DNA of 64,000 bases. It comes from Hormiphora californensis (taxonomy: Eukaryota; Ctenophora; Tentaculata; Cydippida; Pleurobrachiidae). The notes below the pieces were generated by a model that ran no database searches, had not been told where the DNA came from, and was given only the letters and a program-made list of their open reading frames with translations. The stretch lies in contig CM035351.1 in assembly GCA_020137815.1 (NCBI GenBank), positions 3,621,409 to 3,685,408 of the forward strand, in the 5' to 3' direction. The position numbers were made by a program, and so were the translations under genes. Shown piece by piece: positions 11,643 through 22,900 of the stretch. Every line of letters starts with the position of its first letter. Position 1 is the stretch's first letter.

Positions 11643-14600
11643 GATTGGTTTGTATGGGAAGCTGGTTTCTGCATGGCTGCAAAGCTGCAGAGGTGCAGCC
11701 GCTAGTCATCATGTCGCCGCACGTGAGTTAGGAGTAATAAGGAGGGTGGTGGTCAGTTAGGTTATCGGTAACCAACGTGGTCAAACGGGATTGGCGGATG
11801 GGGTCAGGGACGGAGAGGTCACGTGGTAGTAGGCGGTCACGCAACGGTCAGGACAGAGGCTGGAAGGTTGGAGCGAGACGATAGTTCTGGACACAAGGTT
11901 TTTGGTGTACGGATCGGCTAGATGGGATTGTAGAAAGGGAGTTTTTCTGCGGCCAAACTTCCTTATATTGTCAGCTTGGGTCTCGCAATGGGGGCGGCTG
12001 TATTGCTAGCATTGATAGTAGGCCACACTACAATGTGGAGGTATAGCTTGACGCAGGTATAGCTTGGTGGAGGTAACAGTGTTGTATGGCTTAGTGGAGG
12101 TAGTTTTGGATTGATCTAGGTCTTATTGGGCAGGAGGTAGTCAAGACATGAGTGGAGGAGGTGTAGAGGAGTAGTTCAGAGGAGAGAGAGAGAGTATTGG
12201 AGATGTAGAGTATTCAGTTTATGTCAGTACGTTTGTTGAGCATGGATTGAGTGTATATATTTGTATATTTAAAGGGAGTATTAAATGGAGATTTATATAG
12301 GAATCCTGGCGGTGTGTCAGAGTTTCCGAAAGGGGATCTCTCGGCGGCCCGGTGGTTACGGCTGGTGTATCAGTTGGACTTGGTTGAGTAGTGTAGTGGT
12401 TAGTCCATGGATACTAGAGCCGTTGCCACCGAGACAAGGGGAGATCTCCTCTTTTACTCGTATATCGTTTGTTTTCATTCGTCTACTCGGTCGTGGATTA
12501 TGGTCAGCCTAACTTTAGTTCTCTATATGGACGGAGAGCCAGGGACTCTCCGTAGGGGGCCCAGGCACTTGCACAGGGTACTATACATTTAGTACAATGT
12601 CTTGTGCATACGTGGCTTTTTACAGTCTGGGCCACGGCCTGGTGGCGGTTAGGCCCGCCCCCTACAGCACCGGTACCCTCCTCACAGCAGGGGTAACTAG
12701 AGGTAACTAGGGGCAACTATGGGGGGGGGGGGTAACTATAGGGGTAACTATAGGGGTAACTAGGGCTACTAACCCGGTGGGCAGGGTGTAGGGGTAGCAC
12801 CGGTACCCTCCACGCAGCAGGGGTAACTAGTGGTAACTAGGGGCAACTATGGGGGGTAACTATAGGGGTAACTATAGGGGTAACTAGGGCTACTAACCCG
12901 GTGGGCAGGGTGTAGGGGTAGCACCGGTACCCTCCTCGCAGCAGGGGTAACTAGAGGTAACTATTATAAGGGTAACTATGTGGGTAACTAAGACTAACCC
13001 GGTGGGCAGGGTGTAGGGGTAGCACCGGTACCCTCCTCGCAGCAGGGGTAATTAGAGGTAACTAGGGGTAACTAGGGGCAACTGTAAGGGTAACTATTAT
13101 AAGGGTAACTATGTGGGTAACTAAGACTAACCCGGTGGGCAGGGTGTAGGGGTAGCACCGGTACCCTCCTCACAGTAACTCCCCGCTGTACAGGGGTTGT
13201 CATGGGGATCACTAGGGACAGAAGAAACTAGGGGGACACAACTCCGTTGCTGCTGACATACCCTCTATCTAGGGGTGGGAGATGTTAAATATGTTAGATC
13301 TAACTGGACATAGAGTATGTTTCATCTAATGGTGGATGGACATGAAGTATGTTTTATCTAAATTAGATTCTAATGGTGGGCATAAACGTGCAGAGCTCTT
13401 GAGTGAGTTGTTATGTTCTAACCCTCCCTTCGCGGCGCCCGAAACACAGTCTAGCCAGGCAATGAGTGAGAAAGCGTCTCTATAAATGATATTTGAAATT
13501 GTGCACGGTTATATCATGTGTTTTGATTCACAGCCGGTTTCCGAGGCTGTGTAACCTCAACATACCTTGGATCCTGTCAGCTTCAGGACTAACATAGACA
13601 GGGGTGCCACCTGAGTCAGGATCAAGCAAAATTAATACCATGTACATATATTTTCTCTTTCCCCCTCCCAAATAGTGGGAAAAAATTGGAAATTTCCACT
13701 AAGTTCCACACGCAATGGTAAAGCTAAGCTTGTATACACATTTGAAGACTTTTTGGAACGGGGGGGGGGATCCCATGGTATACTTTGGTATACTTTGGCA
13801 CTTTCCACAACTTTTTCAGCGATTTTCCATATACCAAAGTATACCAAAGTATACCAAAGTATACCAAGGTATACCAAAGTATACCATAAAAATTTTGAAA
13901 AAGGTAAAATTTAAGCGATAAGTTAACATAAATGACTAAATTTGTAAAACTACATCCTTATTTCTTTATAAGTTGGTAATATAACGCTTATTAAACCGAT
14001 TTTTACGTTTTTGTTACATCATCCGGCTAGTGCTCAAGGCTTGCCACTCAGGGTTCGAACTTCGATTCCCGGTGAAGGCAATTTTTGAAAAATTTTTGGA
14101 GACTTTACCAAATACTATTTGAACATTTTCTTGACTTTTTAAAAGTTTTTTTATCATACTCAAATGGGTCCCAATTTGTCAAACCCCAGTTTTCTGACTC
14201 ACCATTTTATAGGTAATATTTTCCCTCGATTCTATGAATTTAGCCTATTTTAGCACCATTGTCCCATTTTATGAGTTAAGAAAGTTTTATAAAATGTTGT
14301 AAAGCCTTAACTGTTGTAATTAACACTTAAAGTACTTTAAAGTTATTAAAAAGATATGGTATACTTTGGTATACTTTGGTACTTTCCACATATTTTTTTG
14401 GGATTTTCCATATACCAAAGTATACAAGTATTTTTAACAAACAACACTAGGGGTCATGACGTGGCTATATGCTGGACTCTTGTCACGTTGAATTGTGGCG
14501 ACTGGCTAATACATTTGAAAAAAAGCAAGGAAATGGGAAGGGGGGAAAGGAGACGTCCTAAAAGTAGGAGAAGGAGAGGAAGGAGGCCTAGAGAACGAGG

Positions 14601-14777
14601 AATAAAAGCAAGAAGGGGCACGAGAAAAGGGGAAGAGCGATAGCGGAGAAGGCAGCAGACCGGAAATTAAGTGAGTGGAGCGAGCTAGACAGCCCTTCTT
14701 TTTAGGGATATCTATGTTATCGGATTTAAATCTATCTTTATATATCTATTCTTCTTCGCTCTTATCTCTCTCTCTCA

Positions 14778-14871
<94 letters not shown>

Positions 14872-16846
14872 ATAAGTAATCATAAGTAATCTCTGGTATA
14901 AATATATAGGAGATGCTTGCAGTGCTCAGTTATTCAATCCCCCGAACTCAAACTTTGTCATGGCATTCGTGAACCTTCCTCCATTTGCATTACTGTTTTG
15001 TACTGCAATTATTGCAGCCGTTAGTGGTACGTTATCTTTTTTTTTTTTTTTTTTTTGCTTCCTCTGTGCGGCATATTCCCCTTTCTTGGTAATAGACCAT
15101 CTCTGTTGGTGTTACACTAGAAAGTAACAGCTCTCAACGCTGACCCTTGTTTGACCCCAGTTTTTCTCAAACCGGCACTGTCTGACTCACTAAATCACTA
15201 GTGTATGTTAACAATCTCGATAACATGCAGAGCAGTTTTGTCAAACAAAGTTAATGTCGTGGTTTCGGGCACGGTCTCTAAATGCGCCGTAGGGCACCTG
15301 TGATAGGTTTCAGACAGACTAACGAACTGGAGGGGGTAGCAAATCGGGAAGGGTACCCCGCCTAGCCGAGATCCTCTGGAGCGAGATCTCGGTAGGAGGG
15401 AAGGGTGAATGGTAGGGGGTTGGGAATGGGAGGGATGGAACTCAAGGAGGGGTGAGGTTGTGCTAGTTCCTAGTTGTTAGACATTTATAAACAATCTTAT
15501 GTCTATATTGTCCTACAACCCGGAACTGATGCAGGGATAAAACGGGGGCGAAAATGATATTGAGTGACATTGATCGTGAGGGCAAAGGTTAATACTATGG
15601 CGTGGGGTGAGTGCGTGATGCCGCTAGGTCCAAATTTTACATGAGATACTGTTCTAGTGAATGGGTAGGAAGATTCAGATTCGCATTACTGTTTTGTACT
15701 GCAATTATTGCAGCCGTTAGTGGTACGTTATCTTTTTTTTTTTTTTTTGCTTCCTCTGTGCGGCATATTCCCCTTTCTTGGTAATAGACCATCTCTGTTG
15801 GTGTTACACTAGAAAGTAACAGCTCTCAACGCTGACCCTTGTTTGACCCCAGTTTTTCTCAAACCGGCACTGTCTGACTCACTTAATCACTAGTGTATGT
15901 TAACAATCTCGATAACATGCAGAGCAGTTTTGTCAAACAAAGTTAATGTCGTGGTTTCGGGCACGGTCTCTAAATGCGCCGTAGGGCACCTGTGATAGGT
16001 TTCAGACAGACTAACGAACTGGAGAGGGTAGCAAATCGGGAAGGGTACCCCGCCTAGCCGAGATCCTCTGGAGCGAGATCTCGGTAGGAGGGAAGGGTGA
16101 ATGGTAGGGGGTTGGGAATGGGAGGGATGGAACTCAAGGAGGGGAGAGGTTGTGCTAGTTCCCAGTTGTTAGACATAATTTATAAACAATCTTATGTCTA
16201 TATTGTCCTACAACCCGGAACTGATGCAGGGATAAAACGGGGGCGAAAATGATATTGAGTGACATTGATCGTGAGGGCAAAGGTTAATACTATGGCGTGG
16301 GGTGAGTGCGTGATGCCGCTAGGTCCAAATTTTACATGAGATACTGTTCTAGTGAATGGGTAGGAAGATTCAGATTCGCCCAATCACTAGCCAGCCAATC
16401 GATAGCCAGTCGCCCATTGCCCAACCAGGTGATAATGTGGGTATGTGGGATAAAGAGAGTGGGGCTTCTGATTTAATCAGAAAAACGAGATAAAGGAGCG
16501 GGAGAGAGAGAGGTGGGAGAGAGGCGAGAGACAGAGGAAGGGATAGACAGGGCAAGGGGGTGAAATAAGCTACACCGCCCGCTAATTGGGACCCTATCAA
16601 AAGAAGGATAGGGGAGATCTCCCGGAGAACTACAAAGAGAAAGAATGGGAAGAGATGAGATGAGAAATGTGAGACCAGGAAAGGCAATTAACACCGAAAA
16701 TGGTCACGAACCAGAAAGAGATGAAATACAAGACTAATAGGATCCCCGAGAGAGAGACACCATGCAGAAAAAGATAAAAACCCGGCTGGCTCCTATCGAC
16801 AGGCTATCTGCCCATAGCGAGAGAGAGAGAGAGAGAGGGGGAGAGA

Positions 16847-16877
<31 letters not shown>

Positions 16878-16886
16878 GGGGAGAGA

Positions 16887-16938
<52 letters not shown>

Positions 16939-19900
16939 TGAAGAGATAGAGCGGGAGAGAGAGAGGGGGAGGGAGGAAATGGAGTGCACTGAAAAATGGG
17001 GAGGTGACTTGTGCTATTTTGAAGAGCATTACCGAGATTCAGGAACCTGAAGAATGATAGTTGTGGTAGTGTGGGCGAGTGAACTTACCGCTCCTTATCG
17101 GGAGCATGCCCTGCAAATGAAATCCCTAGCAATAAGGGGGGTTAAGATTTGTGATAATTATCGGTTTTCATTTCTTACCGTTGGTCGACCTGATTGGAAT
17201 GGTATGGCTGAATTGTGTACCCTTTACAGGACCTGGGCGAGTGGGATAAGACAAACAACCCCATCCAACCCCAACCAAAAACTATCCCAAAACTAGCCCC
17301 TCGCTGCCTCCCCCAAAGACCAGGCACCCCCACCCACTTCTCCCTCATTAGGGAGAACAGAAGCAGCCCTGACCCCGGGCAAGAACGACCCTATACTAGG
17401 GAAACAGAGCCCCTGAACCACCCCTCTCATCCCACAGAAAACTACGCCAGGTCCTGGAGTGAGTGCATGGCCTTACCCTTCCCTGAGCAGGAACGTGCCC
17501 TGAAACATGTTACCTAACACCTAGCAGTAATAAGTAATAACGGGGGAAAATAGTAAAACAACTAGACAAACACCAAAGCCAACTCATGCTAAGCTCCATT
17601 CCCCGGCCTGGACTAAAACTAGAATGAAGAACGATAAATGACTTATGACACATACAACTAAATGAAAGGTCATACCGGAAAGGATAAGAAGAAAGGTGAC
17701 CTTGCTATTATGAAAAAAAAAACTAAATAAATACCATGACATGACCAACTCAAGAAGAAATGAATAATGAACAACACAATAACATGGATGGTCTTATCTG
17801 ATTGGAGAATGTAGATCGGTGGTGGTCGGTGTAGCTGGTCCTTTGTTTGCTGTATCTTCACGGGACTTGGTAGATCGAGATATTTACAAAGTGGTGAAAT
17901 TTGAGAAGGCCCGGAGAGGAGGGAGAGCCGTGACCTAACAATTACAACAAAACAAGAACCGGTACGTTATCTTATGACGAACTTTCCTTATAAAATATTT
18001 ATCATACGGCATTATTTCTACTTGATCTTGTCATGATACACCACGTGGGCCACGGATTGTTGGTCATGGTTAGCGAGGTGGTGCGTCAAAACGGTGATAG
18101 TTTTGAGAATACAAATTATTGGAGCACTCTGGATCAATTCCTTGGTAACTTTTTCTATAATTGTTTGTCAAAAATTCGAAAATTCATTTTTCGTTCCTTC
18201 ATTCATTTCTCGGTCATTCATGATGTGAGCATCTTAATTTTCCATCATTATGCTCTTTGTCTTTGGCTTGAATTTATCTTTCCAATGAGCACCATGAAAA
18301 TGAAATTGAAGCACCAAGTCAAGCAGCAGTTGAGAAAATGTTCATGCGTGATTTTGGCTATTTTTGCGACATTCAATGAGCTGTATCACGGCGACCTTTA
18401 GTTCAATCTTCTTAGAAATTTGGGAAAACATTGGATAAGCAAAGATCTTTGCTCACAAGAAAAATCAAGGTCAAAGTTCATTTTTCATTTTTGTTAGTTT
18501 ATTCCGTTCATTCAGGAACCAACATCCCTAAAGTGATGAAAAGGTTTGGGTTTTGTTTGGCCCATGTCCTGCAATGACAGAGAGGTGTAATAGCGTGTTT
18601 CCGGGCTAGATTGTGGGTGTCCATGTGATCATGATGATATCTGACACCTTTTCTGAGCCAAAATTATAGTCTGATTTTAAATAACTGTCGTTTTTTAGAG
18701 TTTTCAAAATTCTTTAAATGACCATAAGTCCGGTTCCTGATTAGATAGAGACTTGAAATTTGGAGGTTACGAAGATCTTGCTAAGTTCTTCCGAACCTCC
18801 AAATTTCAAGTCTCTATCTTATCAGGAATCGGAGATATGACAAATTTTGTTATTTCAGGGGTGCGACAGTTTAAAAAAATCCGACTTTAATGGATTTTCT
18901 CAAATTCAAGCATGTAACTTGGTTTTTCTGTGATTAGTACCGTGCAACAATGTTATGAGATCTCATAACACCCCAAAAATGATGATTAGCTCAGTGAAAT
19001 GAGGTGATTTATGATGGAAATTGTTCGTTTCGTTCAATTTGACATCGCTTTTAATCTTTTCAATCATAAATCCACTTATTTCATTGAAATAATCTTTTTT
19101 TGAGGTGTTATAAGATCTCATAACATAGCTGCACGATACTAATCATAGAAAAACCAAGTTACATGCTTGAATTTGAGAAAATCCCCTAATTTTGGCTCAG
19201 AAAAGGTGTCAGATATCATCATGATCACATGGACACCCACAATCTAGCCCGGAAACACGCTATTACACCACTCTGTCATTGCAGGACATGGGCCAAACAA
19301 AACCCAAACCTTTTCATCACTTTGGGGATGTTGGTTCCTGAATGAACGGAATGAACTAACAAAAATGAAAAATGAACTTTGTCCTTTGACCTTGATTTTT
19401 CTTGTGAGCAAAGATCTTTGCTTATCCAATGATTTCCCAAATTTCTAAGAAGATTGGACGAAAGGTCGCCGTGATACAGCTCATTGAATGTCGCAAAAAG
19501 AGCCAAAATCATGCATGAGCATTTTCTCAACTGCTGCTTGACCTGGTGCTTCAATTTCATTTTCATGGTGCTCATTGGAAAGATAAATTCAAGCCAAAGA
19601 CAAAGAGCATAATGATGGAAAATTAAGATGCTCACATCATGAATGAACGAGAAATGAATGAAGGAATGAAAAATGAATTTTCGAATTTTTGACAAAAAAT
19701 TATAGAAAAAGTTACCAAGGAATTGATCCAAAGTGCTCCCATAATTTGTATTCTCATAACTATCACCGTTTTGACGCACCACCTCGCTAACCATGACCAA
19801 CAATCCGTGGCCCACCTTGTACATGTGTGATATATCACTACAATGGTACATTAGATACCCAATATCTTTATAACCATGTAACATGAATTCTCTGTGTCCA

Positions 19901-22900
19901 AGGTGCAAACGTCATCTGTACGGATTACGGAAAGGATATTGGAGGTGGAGGAGCAGATATATCGAAATATTATAAACGTCCCATCCCCCAAGATTGTACA
20001 TCTGCCGGGTGGCGGCCTAACTTCCGTATTTCAAAGTCAGCACCTTGCAAACCCGGGTGGAAGAGGTTTGAGGGGAAGTGCTACTCCCCATTTCGAGTAA
20101 GACCTGAATCACATAAAACCATCAATACAAATTTATAAAATGGTGCAGTTGTGTCCCTTAAATGGAGGGGCGGGGGACTACATTTTGGAATACTACACAT
20201 CTCCTGAAATGTTCAATTAATACAGTAATTCTAACATAACCCATTTGACAGCATGGCAAGCCTAGACAGTCGGAGGAGCAGTGCAATAGAGAATTTGGAC
20301 ATCTGTTTGTTCCATCAAGTATTAGGGAGATTAAATGGGTCAAACAAAACACTGTAGTTAACAAATATAACTGGTAAGTTTCACTCACAAATGTTAGCGT
20401 GGGGAGGTCTCAAAAAAAGTTTCATTCCTTAGTTTTCTGGTACCGCCCCAATGAAAATTGTACTTACATCTTTCACCACACAGAAGGCACATGCACGTGA
20501 CACGCATGTACCTTCTGTGTGGTGAAACGTAATGCGCAAATGAATTTTTCGTGCAATCTATTCCGGCTCTCCGTAATCCGCTGCCATCGAACAACTGTTT
20601 TCAGGATACACTTGGGATTTTTCTGTGTTGCGAGGAGTCATTTTAAAGAAGTCAGCAACGGTAGGTATTAACCATATTTACAATAACCCCTGATTACGGT
20701 AATGCCACTACAAGCGACAGCGTTACATAATGGAATTACAGTAATAAGACGCAGACTTTGTATAACGTGCGGCAAAAAGTGCATGTGTCAGTACGTATAA
20801 CTAGCAAACTGATTGGCCACGGTTGCGCGTCTTCTTACTGTATCTCCGTTTTCCATTTACCTTTTCCCACTACTGTAAAACCAAATATTTTCGAGGGCAT
20901 TAATTTTCGCGGATTGGCCTAGACTAGGGCTTCTGGTGGTCCCTGAAGACTTCACCAGCGTACCAGGAGTGAACTACTCCTTCATCAGCGACTCCTGGTA
21001 CGCTGGTGAAGTCGTCAGGGCCCTGCAGGGACCACCAGAAGCCAATCTAGGCCAATCCGCGAAAATTAATTTCCCGCGAAAATAAATGGTTTTACAGTAT
21101 TATAATAAGCGACCGGGTAACTATAACACACCATATCATGGGAAGTTGATGAAATTTGGTACTTTATTTGAGAGGGAGACAAATATATCTCCCCACTGCA
21201 GGTGTAAAGCCTCAAATAAAGCACGCCTATGCTGTGACTGGAGAAGATACGCGGGAGTTTGAACCGAGGCTTAGGGAAGTCAAATTTAACGCTGGTCCCG
21301 GTATGAACAGAGGCAACCACAAGCACAAGTGCACCCAATGGACTGCCAAAGACGCTGAACTGGGAACTAGGTGGTGGACGGGCAATTGTCACGAGGGACA
21401 GCCATACCTTTGTGAGGCGTTTGATGGTTAAACAAAATGGATATAAACCAAAGCGGGTCGCCAGTCGGGCAGTATATATGATGTAGCAAATCACCCTATG
21501 ACATACGTACATAAACACGGGTAATGTTTTCCATTTAAATTTCCTGTTAAAATAAAAGCATGCTATTTTAATGAGTTCTGAAGTAATTGGGTAGGGGAAG
21601 GAGTCAGATTAATGGAATGGAAGGAGTCGATAGGGTTAGAGAGGAGCAGTAGAAACTGCAGTGCACCAGACAAGTAAGACTGGAGAGAGTTTATATGGGA
21701 GCCATAATGTCGATTTTTCCGGATTTTGTAAACCCCAAATAATTCAAAGACCAGTTGGACTAATGGTGTAAAACTTTGCAGAGTGATCCCTCTTGATAAG
21801 ACAAAGTGTTTAACACTCGATTGGGTGTTCCAAACCCCTACCAGTCCTATTATAATGGGGTTTACATTGATTTCAGGCCAAAAGTTAACCCCACTTTTCT
21901 CCCAGACCGTTCGCACAGAATCGATTCTGACATATCCATCTGGTCCGATGTGCCAAGCGCTATCACATGATGGTAACCCCAAAAATGGCCCAAAATAGGG
22001 GTCAAAAATCGGTCGACCCCCCCCCCCTGGCCTTAAAAGGTCTAAATGACCCCAAATGATAATATTTCGACATATTTCGACATGTTTTGAGACCCTGAGA
22101 CCAGCGGGTGGCCAAATTTAATCTGGTTTCGGGTCGGCTGACGTAAAAACTCCGCGTTTTGGTCGAGATAACTATAAATACAACTGATAATGTGGATACG
22201 ACGACAAAGTAACTGCAACATCAAGGATTCAAAACGCATTGCCTCAATAGATGACCACATGCCTTTATTCGCACGCATAACATGTGTACATGTTTCCCAG
22301 TTCTGTCGCCTACCACAGGTGCCTAGCCTCAACTTCCAAGTATGCTTACACAGTTATAGACCAGTTACATATACCACGAATGTCGGGTTTTTATTTGTTA
22401 TCGTTGCCAGATCACAACGACTAACACGCTTCACCCCTCTGATGGCCTTGATCGACCCTGTTTCCTCGGGGGTTTGAACAAAACAAGCAACTGCAATTGC
22501 AGAGCGATGCTAAAGGTTCGGTGTGTGAAATACCTCAGCCAATACCTTACCATGAGAATGAGATCAACATGGCTATCTTAATCTCATCCCCCAAGGAGAG
22601 ACGATCGAGATACGACGTAGTAAGTTAGTGGTACTAGACAACAATAACACCATCATGTATCGACCTACCTTGGGGTTGTTTGCAAGATGAAGGAGAGTGT
22701 TTCCATCCTTTATCAGTCACAGCAATCAACTCTGGATCATGCTCCAGCAGGTCGTAGAGGCACTGCACATCTGCATGGGGGGACGATACCAGACATTGTA
22801 TTGCTAGGAGACCCTCACTGTTCTTGTGGGTGGTCATCACTGCCATGGTCCAGTAGCAGCCGCAGGACACATGACGTGTGGAGCCTGTGATGAACGTGTT

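Noticed and set aside
12380-12440. tRNA gene suggested by TGTAGTGGTTAG
   Set aside because: No B box and no cloverleaf.
19276-19908. 210-codon frame in the foldback right arm
   Set aside because: The left arm encodes a broken version of the same frame; symmetry explains it, and no domain is recognisable.
21563-22332. Minus-strand open frames as extra PLA2G6 exons
   Set aside because: No ankyrin pattern; part coincides with the dispersed direct repeat also found at 9782.
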